From CAUSKK01 sp963532425 (lineage in GTDB: Bacteria; Pseudomonadota; Gammaproteobacteria; Cardiobacteriales; Cardiobacteriaceae), in NCBI GenBank assembly GCA_963532425.1, contig CAUSKK010000005.1, forward strand, positions 1 through 64,000: DNA of 64,000 nt, in the 5' to 3' direction. Both the position numbers and the translations under genes were made by a program. Positions 8,351-18,567 of this stretch are shown piece after piece. The notes under the pieces were generated by a model. It was not told the origin of the DNA. It did not search any database and saw nothing but the letters and a program-made list of their open reading frames with translations. How positions within the stretch are numbered: position 1 is the first letter of the stretch; each line of letters opens with the position of its first letter.

Positions 8351-9030
8351 AGTGGGCGGGATTAGGGAGGAGCGGTGCTTCACGCGCCGGCGGCCGGCCG
8401 GCGTAGGCTGCGGCCCTCTAATTTGTTGCCGGGCCGAACCCTCCTTCTATTCTCAGCCGGAAGCGCTTCGCCCCCGGAGCCCAGGAAGAACGAAGCGCTC
8501 CCTCGGTTGGGCCAGCAACCATTCTTCCGTTCTAACGGGGCTTCCAGAACCGAAGCGCTTCGGCGGGAAGCGCTTCCTGCTTCCGGCCCAGCGGGGCCGG
8601 GCGAAATAATCCCCGGAAGCCCAAGGCCGATAAACCGAAGCGCTTCCCCCTCGATAAATGGATTTGTCCCGGCCCGGGGGCCAGCGTTTTTGGCCGTCGG
8701 GGGAAGCGCTTCGCTCCGTTGAGCCGGATAAATCGGCCGGGCCCCTTCAGAGCTCGACGAGCCAAAAGGAAGCGCCTGGCCGGAAACGGCTTTGCAAAGC
8801 GAAGCGCTTCGGTTTGGAGAGGCAGAAATAAAGGAAATGCCTCGGGCCGGGTGATGAGAATGAAGCGCTTCCCTTCGGGCTGGCAGTGGCGATGACCAAC
8901 GAAGCGCTTCGGCCTGGCGGCCCAATCATCGTTGGCTCGCCCAGGGGGAGAGCTGCCTAGCTTGGGCTCGGCGGGCCGGCCTGAACGAAGCGCTTCGGTT
9001 TTTGTAGATTTCCAGAGCGAAGCGCTCCCC
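8351..9030. repeat. Intergenic GAAGCGCTTC field
   Basis: About 680 bases without a supportable gene. It holds roughly 18 copies of the palindrome or one-mismatch forms at irregular spacing (about 20-60 bases). The intervening sequence is GC-rich and shows no other clear motif. Confidence 0.85.
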
Positions 9031-9288
9031 CTAGAAATCCCGCCCGAGGGCGTCCCACTGGGCCCGGTGTTGGCTTTCCAAGTCGGCACAGCGGCGGCGA
9101 TATTCGGCCTCGTCGTAGCGGCCGTTGAGAAAATCCGTGGTCAGCTGGAAGCGCTCCCCCTGCTGGCGCTGGCGCAGGGCGGCCTCGGCGGCCAACCGGC
9201 GTTGCAGGCGCCGGCGCTGGCGCTGGTCCCAGCGCAGCTTGCCCACCAGCGCCCCGATGAGCAGCAGCCAAAAGAACAGCCGGCCCAT
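9031..9288 (-). CDS. Small single-pass membrane protein of unknown function
   Basis: An 85-residue protein with one N-terminal membrane helix (MGRLFFWLLLIGALVGKL) and a highly charged, probably coiled-coil cytoplasmic tail rich in Arg, Gln and Glu (RQRRRLQRRLAAEAALRQRQ). No family is recognised. Its ATG shares one base with the stop of the gene upstream (TGATG), so both belong to one transcript and translation is coupled. The next 3-prime sequence is a palindrome field. Confidence 0.7.
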   Translation of the reverse strand: MGRLFFWLLLIGALVGKLRWDQRQRRRLQRRLAAEAALRQRQQGERFQLTTDFLNGRYDEAEYRRRCADLESQHRAQWDALGRDF

Positions 9289-9653
9289 CAGGACTGGTCA
9301 AAGGAGGTGATGTACAGCACCGTCTCCGGGGGCAGGGCCGCCACCAGCTCCAGGCCGAAGCGCGGCGGCGGGTGGCCCTTCTCCCGGTCAAGCCGGCCCG
9401 GCCAGGAATCTTCGTAGCGGGCCTGGGCCCGGCGCAGGATAGGCAGCAGGTCGCCGGCGCAAATGCGGTAGCGGTAGGGATAGCCGTCGCCGCTCTGGCT
9501 TAGCGCCCGGGCCTCGAGGCCGCCCTGGGTGCTCTCCGGCCCCCAGCTGCCATCGAAGAAGTAGGCCAGGTTGTGGGCGCGCCGGGCGCGGTCGTCCAGA
9601 TGTTTTTCCAGTTCCGGCGGCAGCGTACTAACGCAATAGTCAAAACCCAACAT
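9288..9653 (-). CDS. Unrecognised 121-residue cytosolic protein
   Basis: No signal peptide or membrane helix. It starts MLGFDYCVSTLPPEL and ends LPPETVLYITSFDQS; the middle is rich in Tyr, Arg and Asp. The start at 9653 is supported by GGGAGAG about 6 bases upstream; a further in-frame ATG at 9668 has no such site. It is coupled to the small membrane protein downstream. Two extra partial copies of its ribosome binding site and first codons lie directly upstream. Function is unknown. Confidence 0.7.
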   Translation of the reverse strand: MLGFDYCVSTLPPELEKHLDDRARRAHNLAYFFDGSWGPESTQGGLEARALSQSGDGYPYRYRICAGDLLPILRRAQARYEDSWPGRLDREKGHPPPRFGLELVAALPPETVLYITSFDQS

Positions 9654-9744
9654 AAAAATCTCTCCCAAATTTATGAAAACCGCCGGGCCGCCGGGTTACA
9701 GGGGCCGGCGGCAGGGTGCTCACGCAGTAGTCAAAACCCAACAT
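9640..9744 (-). pseudogene. Extra copy of the gene head (second of three)
   Basis: A 34-codon frame starting MLGFDYCVSTLPPAP, identical to the head of the gene at 9288-9653 for 13 residues and then diverging. It runs across the true ribosome binding site and ends at a TGA inside the true gene start. It could be translated as a leader peptide, but it looks like a by-product of local duplication. Confidence 0.6.
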
Positions 9745-9757
9745 AGAAACTCCTTAG

Positions 9758-9820
9758 TCATTGGTAGCCGTTGGCCGGGGCCGGCGGCAAAGTGCTGATG
9801 CAGTGGTCAAAACCCAGCAT
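9758..9820 (-). pseudogene. Extra copy of the gene head (third of three)
   Basis: A 20-codon frame MLGFDHCISTLPPAPANGYQ followed by TGA. It is a more diverged copy of the start of the gene at 9288-9653, with His and Ile replacing Tyr and Val. A purine-rich stretch with AAAAGGA lies upstream. Confidence 0.6.
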
Positions 9821-9829
9821 AAAAAATCC

Positions 9830-10116
9830 TTTTAAATCAAAAGCAGAGGTTCCGGCGCCCTCGAAGGGGGACGGGACAGGTCCCGGTCGGGGCCGCCGGG
9901 AAGCGCTTCCGGCCTGAAGCGCTTCGGTTCGCTGGCCAAACCGGCGCCAGGCCCATGATTTTGCAAAAAAGGAAGCGCTTCTTTCTGGGCTTTCGGTCCG
10001 CAGCGCTTCTTTTCTGGCGGCTGCGGGTCGGTTGTTCCGAAGCCCTTCCGACGCTTGCGGGTTTCCAGAACGAAGCGCTTCGGTGAAAGGTGGGGACGGG
10101 CCGAGGCGACCGGCCT
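9830..10116. repeat. Intergenic GAAGCGCTTC cluster
   Basis: About 285 bases with about six palindrome copies and variants, between the tripled gene head and the gene at 10117. No gene is seen. Confidence 0.7.
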
Positions 10117-10716
10117 TCAGGGTGCCAGCTCCTCGGCCAGGCTCTCCCGGTGGGCGGGCTGGCGGACGCGGGCGAAGTAGTCCAGATAGTCGGCGCGACT
10201 GCGGTAGCGGGCGCCGGGCTGGTGCTGGCGTTGCTGTAAATCGGCGGCAAAATCCCGATACAGCGCCCGCCGGGGCCGCCGGCGCCGGAGCCGGGCCAGG
10301 GTGTCGGCCAGAGAAAAACCGAAGGTCAGCTCCGCATCGAGGCTGGCGTAGCTGTCCGAACCGCCGCTCTGGCGGGCCGCCCACAGCCGGCCCAGGTCGC
10401 GGGGCTGGAGCCAACGGTAGAGGGCGAAAACCAGCAGGGCCACCGGGTCGCGCACGTCCCAGCAGAGGCCGCGCGCGTAGCTCCGTAGGGTCAGGCGCAG
10501 CAGTTGGCGGCACCAGCGCCGGTCGGCCGGGTCGCCGGCGGCGTCCAGGGCCAGAATCAGGCGCAGGCGGCGGTCGGCGTTGGCATCGCCCGGCCGGGCC
10601 CGGCACGGGCGCGGCGCGAAGCCCGGGGGCAGCCGGTGCCGGTGGGGGCGACGGCGGAGAAAATCGGCCAGCAACCGGGCCGTATGAATGGGGCGGCGGC
10701 GCTTCAGTTTAGGCAT
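10117..10716 (-). CDS. Arg-rich protein of unknown function, coupled to a P450
   Basis: A 199-residue, strongly basic, probably cytosolic protein with many Arg pairs. It has no signal peptide and no recognised domain; the middle has a predicted helical region (LLRLTLRSYARGLCWDVRDPVALLVFALYRWL is the most hydrophobic part, here shortened in sense to positions about 70-101). Its start lies 13 bases inside the end of the cytochrome P450 gene, so the two are co-translated. That linkage suggests a shared pathway, but nothing in the sequence names a function. Confidence 0.6.
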   Translation of the reverse strand: MPKLKRRRPIHTARLLADFLRRRPHRHRLPPGFAPRPCRARPGDANADRRLRLILALDAAGDPADRRWCRQLLRLTLRSYARGLCWDVRDPVALLVFALYRWLQPRDLGRLWAARQSGGSDSYASLDAELTFGFSLADTLARLRRRRPRRALYRDFAADLQQRQHQPGARYRSRADYLDYFARVRQPAHRESLAEELAP

Positions 10717-11852
10717 AGCCAGAGCTGGTCATAGCCGGCCACCGGATAGACGGCCCGGTGATAGTAGTCGGCCCGGGCCGGGGCCAGGTCGTCGAAGCGG
10801 CGAAGCGCTTCCTCCAGCAGCAGGCGCAGTTCGAGCCGGGCCAGCGGCGCCCCGGGGCAGCGGTGGGGGCCCCAGCCGTAGACCAGATTGGCGCTCTGGT
10901 CGCGTTCCGGGTGGTATTCCCGCGCGGCGGGGAAGGCGGCCTCGTCCCGGTTGGCGCTCACCCAGTTGATGGTAATCGGCGCCCCGGCCGGCAGGGCCCG
11001 CCCGCCCAGCTCCACCGGACAGCGGGTTTTGCGGCGATTGCTGACCAGCGGGTCCTCCAGCCGCATGATTTCCTCCACCGCCGCCGGAATGGCCGCCGGG
11101 TGGGCGCGTAGCCGGCGCTGCTCCTCCGGGTGGCTGGCGATGAATTTCAGCAGAATGCCGGCCGAGGCCGCCACCGTCGAGAGTTCGCCCACCGTCCAGT
11201 TGCGAATCAGCGACAGCAATTCCTCCTCGCTGAGCCGGCGCGGGCCCTCGGGCAACTGCACCTCGTCGCGGAGCAGCTCGCTGGTGATGTCGTCCCGGGG
11301 GCAGTCCCGGCGCTGCTGGAGCTGCTGGCGGATGGTGTCATCGAATTCCAGGGCCACGGCGGCGATTTCGGCCCGGTTCTGGGCCAGGGTGGCGCGGCGA
11401 TTCTTCTCCACCCAGGCGCTGAGCGGCGCCTCCAGGCTGTCATCCCAGCCCATGAAGGCATTGTTGAGCTTGACCGCATAGGGGGCGGCGAAGGCGGCCA
11501 TGATTTCCACCGGCTCGCCCCGGGGCAGGCCGGCGAGCAGGGCGCCGATGATGGCCCGGAAGCGCGGGGCGAAGTCGGCCAGGCGTTCCGGCGTGTAGTA
11601 GCGGTCATTGACGGCGCGGAAGGCCCGGTGCTCGGCCCCGTCCAGGCCGCTGGGAATGGCCAGATGGCGGTCGGAAACGTGGTTGGAGAAGAGGTCCGGC
11701 GCCGCCAGCAGCGCCATGACGTCGGCATGGCGGAAAACCGAATAGCCCAGGGCCTCATCGTGGGCCACCGGGCAGCGGGCCCGCATTTCATCGTAGGCGC
11801 GCAGCTGGTCGCGCTGTACCTCGGGGTCGGTGGAAGACCAATCGTTACACAT
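10704..11852 (-). CDS. Cytochrome P450
   Basis: A 382-residue soluble bacterial P450. The haem-binding loop is YGWGPHRCPGAPLARLE (about 330-346) with the cysteine thiolate ligand. The K-helix ExxR lies in VEEIMRLEDP (about 266-275). The I-helix reads NWTVGELSTVAASAG rather than the usual AGxDT, so the proton-relay acid and alcohol are shifted or replaced; some P450 families have this natively. ATG at 11852 is preferred to an upstream TTG because GAGG lies 7 bases before it. No ferredoxin or reductase gene is adjacent. The downstream gene overlaps by 13 bases. The substrate is unknown. Confidence 0.9.
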   Translation of the reverse strand: MCNDWSSTDPEVQRDQLRAYDEMRARCPVAHDEALGYSVFRHADVMALLAAPDLFSNHVSDRHLAIPSGLDGAEHRAFRAVNDRYYTPERLADFAPRFRAIIGALLAGLPRGEPVEIMAAFAAPYAVKLNNAFMGWDDSLEAPLSAWVEKNRRATLAQNRAEIAAVALEFDDTIRQQLQQRRDCPRDDITSELLRDEVQLPEGPRRLSEEELLSLIRNWTVGELSTVAASAGILLKFIASHPEEQRRLRAHPAAIPAAVEEIMRLEDPLVSNRRKTRCPVELGGRALPAGAPITINWVSANRDEAAFPAAREYHPERDQSANLVYGWGPHRCPGAPLARLELRLLLEEALRRFDDLAPARADYYHRAVYPVAGYDQLWLCLN

Positions 11853-11940
11853 GGGCAAACCTCACTGATAAAAACGAAAGGTCGCTATTTTACGCCGGCG
11901 GGGGGAAGCGCTTCGGCCGGGACCCCGGTGCTGGGCCCAT

Positions 11941-11964
11941 AAAAAAAGCCCGCCCGGGGGCAGG
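11941..11964 (-). terminator. Rho-independent terminator of guaB
   Basis: On the minus strand GCCTGCC and GGGCGGGC pair around a short loop, followed by seven T, a few bases after the guaB stop. Confidence 0.8.
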
Positions 11965-11973
11965 CCGACGCCG

Positions 11974-13431
11974 TTAGCTGCGGCGGTAGTTGGGCGGTTC
12001 CTTGGTGATGCTGACATCGTGGACGTGGGATTCCTGAATGCCGGCGTGGCTAATGCGGACGAACTGCGGTTCCGTGCGCATGGCGGCCAGATTGGCGCAG
12101 CCCACATAGCCCATGGACGAGCGCAGGCCGCCGATGAGCTGGTCGATGACGCCGGCCAGCAGGCCCTTGTAGGGGACGCGGCCCTCGATGCCCTCGGGGG
12201 TGCGTTTGCTCTCCTCCCGGTCGGCCTGGCCATAGCGGTCGGCGGAACCCTTGGCCATGGCCGCCATCGACCCCATGCCGCGATAGGACTTGTAGGAACG
12301 GCCCTGGTAGAGCTCCACCTCGCCCGGGGCCTCCTCGGTGCCGGCCAGCAGCCCGCCCACCATCACCGCATGGGCCCCGCCGGCAATGGCCTTGGCAATG
12401 TCGCCGGAATAGCGCAGGCCCCCGTCGGCAATCAGCGTGGCGCCGGTGCCCTGCAGGGCGGTGGCCACATTGTTCACGGCGCTGAGCTGGGGCACGCCGA
12501 CGCCGGCAACGATGCGCGTTGTGCAAATGGAGCCGGGGCCAATGCCTACCTTAATTATGTCGGCGCCGGCCTCCACCAGCGCCCGGGCGCCCTCGGCGGT
12601 GGCCACGTTGCCGCCCACCAGCGGCAAATCCGGATACTGGCGGCGCAGCTCCCGCACTACGTTTAGCACGTTCCGGCTGTGGCCGTGGGCCGTGTCCACC
12701 ACCAGCACATCGACGCCGGCCTTGACCAGCGCTTCGGCCCGCTCCAGGGTGTCGGCCGAGGTGCCGACGGCGGCGCCAACGCGCAGGCTTTCGTCCTCGT
12801 CCTTGCAGGCCAGCGGGTACTCCTTGGCACTACGCAAATCCTTGACCGTAACCAGACCCTTGAGGCGGAAGTTATCGTCCACCAGCAGCAGTTTTTCGAT
12901 GCGGTGCTTGTGCAGCAGGGCGCGAATCTCGCTGGGACTGGCGCCCTCCCGGGCCGTAATCAGCCGCTCCTTCGGCGTCATCACCTCGCGCACCAGCTTT
13001 TCGTCGCCGAGATAGCGGAAATCCCGCTGGGTGATGATGCCCACCACCTGGCCGTTTTCGATGACCGGCAGGCCGGAGAATTTATTGTCCTTGATGATGC
13101 CGAGCACCGATTCGATGCTGGCGTCGGGGGTGGTGCTGATGGGGTCGCGGATAATGCCGGCCTCGAAGCGCTTCACCCGGCGCACGTGTTCGGCCTGGTC
13201 GGCGATGCCGAGGTTCTTATGAATGATGGCGATGCCGCCCTGCTGGGCCAGGGCAATGGCGAGCCGGTATTCGGAGACCGTGTCCATGGCGGCGGCGAAG
13301 ATGGGAATATTGAGTTTGAGGCCCCGGCCCATTTCCACCGAAAAATCAATGTTTTTTAGGTCCAGTTCGGAATAGCGGGGGACGAGCAGAACGTCGTCAT
13401 AGGTGAGGGCGTCTTCAATGATGCGCAACAT
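11974..13431 (-). CDS. guaB: IMP dehydrogenase
   Basis: A 485-residue enzyme that oxidises IMP to XMP with NAD, the committed step of GMP synthesis. The catalytic loop GPGSICTTR is present with the nucleophile Cys at about residue 303. Two CBS domains occupy about 95-205. The substrate-binding stretch GGLRYSGDIAKA and the flap region GMGSMAAM are conserved. Length is as expected. A palindrome copy encodes VKRFEAG just before the CBS pair. It is a single-gene unit divergent from sucA; guaA is not adjacent. Confidence 0.96.
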   Translation of the reverse strand: MLRIIEDALTYDDVLLVPRYSELDLKNIDFSVEMGRGLKLNIPIFAAAMDTVSEYRLAIALAQQGGIAIIHKNLGIADQAEHVRRVKRFEAGIIRDPISTTPDASIESVLGIIKDNKFSGLPVIENGQVVGIITQRDFRYLGDEKLVREVMTPKERLITAREGASPSEIRALLHKHRIEKLLLVDDNFRLKGLVTVKDLRSAKEYPLACKDEDESLRVGAAVGTSADTLERAEALVKAGVDVLVVDTAHGHSRNVLNVVRELRRQYPDLPLVGGNVATAEGARALVEAGADIIKVGIGPGSICTTRIVAGVGVPQLSAVNNVATALQGTGATLIADGGLRYSGDIAKAIAGGAHAVMVGGLLAGTEEAPGEVELYQGRSYKSYRGMGSMAAMAKGSADRYGQADREESKRTPEGIEGRVPYKGLLAGVIDQLIGGLRSSMGYVGCANLAAMRTEPQFVRISHAGIQESHVHDVSITKEPPNYRRS

Positions 13432-13547
13432 ATGTCAATCTCCAAAAGAAAAATGACGGCGTATTTTAAAGCGCTTTGGCGGGCCCCCGGGCCGATTTTT
13501 GCCGGCCGAGAAAAAGAATAAGGGAATCAAATAAATATTTTTTTGGG

Positions 13548-13576
13548 CTGGCCGGCCCCGGCCATTAGCCTATAAT
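13548..13576 (+). promoter_or_regulatory. Probable promoter of the sucA cluster
   Basis: A perfect -10 TATAAT (13571-13576) lies about 90 bases before the sucA start. The -35 is weak: CTGGCC at 13548-13553 has the right 17-base spacing. The AT-rich stretch 13515-13545 upstream may assist. Activation by a regulator is possible because of the poor -35. Confidence 0.45.
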
Positions 13577-13668
13577 CGGGGCTGGTTTAATTAAGGTTTA
13601 TTCATTAATACGCCTTATTGGATTGAGGGCCCCCCGGCCCCGGTGTTGAAACATCAGGAAAAATCATT

Positions 13669-16485
13669 ATGAGCGACTACCAAAACCAACGCCAAAGTGC
13701 CCAGCTCTTTGGAGAAAATGGCAGCTATGTGGAAGGGTTATATGAGGATTTTCTCCACGACCCTAGCAGCGTCAGCGATGTCTGGCAGCGCTATTTCCGC
13801 AGTCTCCAGGACGGCCAACGGGAAGTTTCCCGCCTCGACGTGCAGGAGCGCTTCGCCCTGCTGGCCCAGCTCAGCCCCGGCGCCGGCGCGGCCCCGGCCG
13901 ACGTCAGCCAGCTGGAAAAACAGGTGGCCGTGCTCAATCTCATCAGCGCCTACCGCATTCGCGGCCACCAGGCGGCCCACCTCTGTCCCATTAATCTGCG
14001 CGAACGCAAGGAAATTCCCGACCTGGACCCGGCCTTCCACGGTCTGACCAGCGCCGATTTGGAGAGTGAATTCTACGCCGGCACCCTCTTCCTCGACGGC
14101 AAGCACAAGCTGAAGGACATCATCCGCCACCTGCAACGCTCCTACGCCGACAAGGTGGGCGCCGAAATCATGCATATCCACGAAACCGAGGAACGGCGCT
14201 GGCTGCAGGCCCAGCTGGAACGGGCCACCGAGGGCTATGTGCGCGACGCCAGCCGTAAGCCGGAGCTGCTCAAACAGCTGGTGGCCGCCGATGGCATGGA
14301 AAAATTCCTTCATAAGAAATACGTGGGCCAGAAGCGCTTCTCCCTGGAGGGCGGCGACGGCCTGATTCCGCTGATGGAGGCCCTGATTCAACGGCTCGGC
14401 AAAAACGGCACCAAGGAAATCGGCATCGCCATGGCCCACCGGGGCCGGCTCAATATGCTCATCAACATTCTCGGCAAGCGCCCCGCCGACCTCTTCGACG
14501 AGTTCGAGGGCCGGGCGAAGATGGCCAACGGCTCCGGCGACGTGAAATATCACATGGGCTTCTCCTCGGCGGTGGACACCGAGGGCGGCGCCGTGGATTT
14601 GTCCCTGGCCTATAACCCCTCCCATCTGGAATTCGTCAATCCGGTGGTGCAGGGTTCCACCCGCGCCCGGCTCGACCGGGTCAAGGCCGCCGACGGTGCC
14701 TGGAAAATCACGGAAATTTCCAACCACGCCGTGGCCGTGCAGATTCACGGCGACGCCGCCTTCACCGGCCAGGGCATCATTCAGGAAACCCTGCAGCTGT
14801 CCCGGGTGCGCGGCTACCGCACCGGCGGTTCCGTCCACGTCATCATCAACAACCAAATCGGCTTCACCACCTCCAATCTGCTCGACGCCCGCTCCTCCAT
14901 GTACTGCTCCGACACCGCCAAAATCATTCAGGCGCCGGTGCTGCACGTGAACGGCGACGACCCGGAGGCCATCGTTTTCGTCGCTGAAATCGCCGCCGAG
15001 TACATTCAGGAATTCCACAAGGACATCATCATCGACCTGGTCTGCTACCGCCGCCTCGGCCACAATGAGGCCGACGAGCCCGCCGCCACCCAGCCGATGA
15101 TGTACAAGAAAATTCGCGCCCACGAAGTGCCGGCCCGGGTCTATGCCGACCGGCTCCAGGCCGAGGGTCTCATCGACGCCAACACCTACGATGCCCTGGT
15201 GGAGGACTACCGCCAGCGTCTAGAGGCCGGCGAACGGGTGGCTCGGCCCCAGCCCATCACCGAGGAAGACCCGCTGGCCAAGGCCTGGAAGGCCCTGCGC
15301 CATCAGGATTGGACCGCCCCGGTGCACACCGGCTACGACGCCGAACGGCTCACGGCCCTGGGCCAGGCCATTTTCAGTGTCCCTGAAGATTTCAAACTGC
15401 ACCCCATCGTCGCCAAGCTCTACGAAACCCGCCGGGCCATGAGCGCCGGCCAGCAGCCGCTGGACTGGGGCTGTGCCGAAAACCTGGCCTATGCGGCGCT
15501 GCTGCAGCAGGGCTATTCGGTGCGCGTCTCCGGCGAGGACTGCGGCCGGGGCACCTTCTCCCACCGCCATGCGGTGGTGCACGACCAGAACACCGGCGAT
15601 AGCTACACACCGCTGGCCCACATCGCCGAGAAGCAGCCGCCGGTGCGCGTCAGCGATTCCATTCTCAGTGAAAATGCCGTGCTCGGCTTTGAATACGGCT
15701 ATTCCATCGCCGAGCCGCACGGCCTGGTGATTTGGGAGGCCCAGTTCGGCGACTTTGCCAACGGCGCCCAGGTCATCATTGACCAGTTCATCGCCTCGGG
15801 CGAAACCAAATGGGGCCGCTACAGCGGGCTGGTCATGCTGCTGCCCCACGGCTACGAGGGCCAGGGTCCGGAACACTCCTCGGCCCGGCTCGAACGCTAT
15901 CTGCAGCTCTGCGCCGATAACAACTGGCAGGTCTGTGTGCCCACCACACCGGCCCAGATTTTCCACCTGCTGCGCCGCCAGCTGCTGCGCGATTTCCGCA
16001 AGCCCCTGGTGGTCATGTCGCCCAAATCGCTGCTGCGCCACAAACTGGCCACCTCGGAGCTGGCGGAGCTGGCCAGCGGCCACTTCCAAACGCTCATTCC
16101 CGAGGGGGACAAACTCAGCGCCAAGGGCGTGAAGCGCATCGTGCTCTGCAGCGGCAAGATTTACTACGACCTGCTGCAGCGGCGCCGCGACGAGAACCGT
16201 CAGGACGTGGCCATTCTGCGGCTGGAACAGCTCTATCCCTTCCCGGCGGCGGAACTGCGCCAGGCGCTGGCCGCCTATCCCCAGACGGCCCAGCTGGTCT
16301 GGTGCCAGGAGGAGCCGCGCAACCAGGGGGCCTGGCGCCAAATCCGCGAATGGCTGGACGAGGCCCTGGGCGACCGGCCCATCGGCTACGCCGGCCGGGC
16401 GGAGAGCGCTTCCACCGCCGCCGGCTATGCCAAGGTGCACGCCGACGAACAGGCCGCCGTGGTGCAAACGGCCCTGGGCTTCTAA
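13669..16485 (+). CDS. sucA: 2-oxoglutarate dehydrogenase E1 component
   Basis: A 938-residue thiamine-diphosphate enzyme that decarboxylates 2-oxoglutarate and transfers the succinyl group to the lipoyl arm of SucB in the TCA cycle. The N-terminal tail (SYVEGLYEDFLHDPSSV) is the part that binds E2. MAHRGRLNML (about 254-263) and the ThDP motif starting GDAAFTGQG (about 360) are conserved, as is RLGHNEADEP near 463. AGGAA lies 8 bases before ATG. A palindrome copy encodes QKRFSLEG. sucB starts 23 bases after the stop. Confidence 0.97.
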   Translation: MSDYQNQRQSAQLFGENGSYVEGLYEDFLHDPSSVSDVWQRYFRSLQDGQREVSRLDVQERFALLAQLSPGAGAAPADVSQLEKQVAVLNLISAYRIRGHQAAHLCPINLRERKEIPDLDPAFHGLTSADLESEFYAGTLFLDGKHKLKDIIRHLQRSYADKVGAEIMHIHETEERRWLQAQLERATEGYVRDASRKPELLKQLVAADGMEKFLHKKYVGQKRFSLEGGDGLIPLMEALIQRLGKNGTKEIGIAMAHRGRLNMLINILGKRPADLFDEFEGRAKMANGSGDVKYHMGFSSAVDTEGGAVDLSLAYNPSHLEFVNPVVQGSTRARLDRVKAADGAWKITEISNHAVAVQIHGDAAFTGQGIIQETLQLSRVRGYRTGGSVHVIINNQIGFTTSNLLDARSSMYCSDTAKIIQAPVLHVNGDDPEAIVFVAEIAAEYIQEFHKDIIIDLVCYRRLGHNEADEPAATQPMMYKKIRAHEVPARVYADRLQAEGLIDANTYDALVEDYRQRLEAGERVARPQPITEEDPLAKAWKALRHQDWTAPVHTGYDAERLTALGQAIFSVPEDFKLHPIVAKLYETRRAMSAGQQPLDWGCAENLAYAALLQQGYSVRVSGEDCGRGTFSHRHAVVHDQNTGDSYTPLAHIAEKQPPVRVSDSILSENAVLGFEYGYSIAEPHGLVIWEAQFGDFANGAQVIIDQFIASGETKWGRYSGLVMLLPHGYEGQGPEHSSARLERYLQLCADNNWQVCVPTTPAQIFHLLRRQLLRDFRKPLVVMSPKSLLRHKLATSELAELASGHFQTLIPEGDKLSAKGVKRIVLCSGKIYYDLLQRRRDENRQDVAILRLEQLYPFPAAELRQALAAYPQTAQLVWCQEEPRNQGAWRQIREWLDEALGDRPIGYAGRAESASTAAGYAKVHADEQAAVVQTALGF

Positions 16486-16508
16486 GTTTTTAATATCTGA
16501 GGTGATTT

Positions 16509-17672
<1,164 letters not shown>

Positions 17673-17679
17673 ATCCCCA

Positions 17680-17702
17680 AGCCCGCTCCGGCGGGCTTTC
17701 TG
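17680..17702 (+). terminator. Terminator or attenuator after sucB
   Basis: AAGCCCGC, a four-base loop and GCGGGCTT form an 8-bp stem followed by TCT, so the T tail is short. It may reduce rather than stop transcription into the next two genes. Confidence 0.65.
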
Positions 17703-17711
17703 TGCCACACC

Positions 17712-18542
17712 ATGACGCCACTGGAAACGGAACTGCGGGCCCGGGGTCTGGAACGCTACTGGACGGCGGCCCGGCCCTGGCTCCGTAACGCCATCGTCCT
17801 CGACCCCCGGCCGGCCGCAGCGCTCCCCCCCGGCGCCTCCCATCTGGGGGGCCAGCCGGATTTGCCCCCCGGTTGGGACTGGCCCCGGGGCCCCAGCGGC
17901 CCGCTCCCTTTCATCGCCCAGATTAACTTCGCCGATTGCCGGTCCCAGGACCGGGACGGGCTGCTGCCCGCCGGCGGCTGGCTCTATCTCTTCTATGACT
18001 GTGAGCGGGAGGGCTGGGGCTTCGACCCGGCCGACCGGGACGGTTTCCGCGTGCTCTACCACGACGGCGACCCCCGTACGCTGGCCCCCCGGCCCGTCCC
18101 CGAGGGCCTCGCCGCCTTCCCGGCCCTGGGCCTGGACTTCAGCAGCCGGCCGGAACTTCCCAGCCGGGACAGCTGGATGCTGCGCCATTTGGACTGGAGC
18201 GAGGCCGAAAGCGAAGCCTACTGGGACTGGGCCAGCCGGGGCGAGGAGCGGCGCCATAAATTGCTGGGCCACTCGGACCATATCCAGAGCGAAATGGAGC
18301 TGGAATGCCAGCTGGTGAGCCACGGAGAATACTGTGGCGACCCCGAAGTCTATGCCAGCGAACGGGCCCGGGCCCTGGCCCCCGGCGCCATCGACTGGCG
18401 CCTGCTGCTGCAAATCGACAGCGACGAGGAGCACAGCGGCATGCGGTGGGGCGACGGTGGCCGGCTCTATCTCTGGCTGCGGCGGCAGGACCTGGCCGCC
18501 CGCGCCTTCGAGTGCAGTTGGCTGGTGTTGCAGTGCTACTAA
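17712..18542 (+). CDS. YwqG-like DUF1963 protein
   Basis: A 276-residue soluble protein. The pattern HLGGQPDLPPGWDWP (about 45-59) followed by LPFIAQINFAD (about 65-75) and a later GRLYLWLR is typical of the YwqG/DUF1963 family, whose function is not established. No signal peptide. No good ribosome binding site precedes the ATG at 17712, so translation may be weak or the start may differ. It lies between sucB and lpd, a place where these TCA genes are normally adjacent, which looks like an insertion. A link to the complex is not implied by the sequence. Confidence 0.8.
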   Translation: MTPLETELRARGLERYWTAARPWLRNAIVLDPRPAAALPPGASHLGGQPDLPPGWDWPRGPSGPLPFIAQINFADCRSQDRDGLLPAGGWLYLFYDCEREGWGFDPADRDGFRVLYHDGDPRTLAPRPVPEGLAAFPALGLDFSSRPELPSRDSWMLRHLDWSEAESEAYWDWASRGEERRHKLLGHSDHIQSEMELECQLVSHGEYCGDPEVYASERARALAPGAIDWRLLLQIDSDEEHSGMRWGDGGRLYLWLRRQDLAARAFECSWLVLQCY

Positions 18543-18567
18543 CATCGAAAAATCAGAGGAAGCAAAC

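Noticed and set aside
8351..9030. Overlapping open frames rich in KRF, EAL and SAS
   Set aside because: They are translations of the palindrome in three frames with no ribosome binding site or conserved domain.
13738..15123. Long open frame opposite sucA
   Set aside because: Antisense shadow of sucA; no domain or ribosome binding site.
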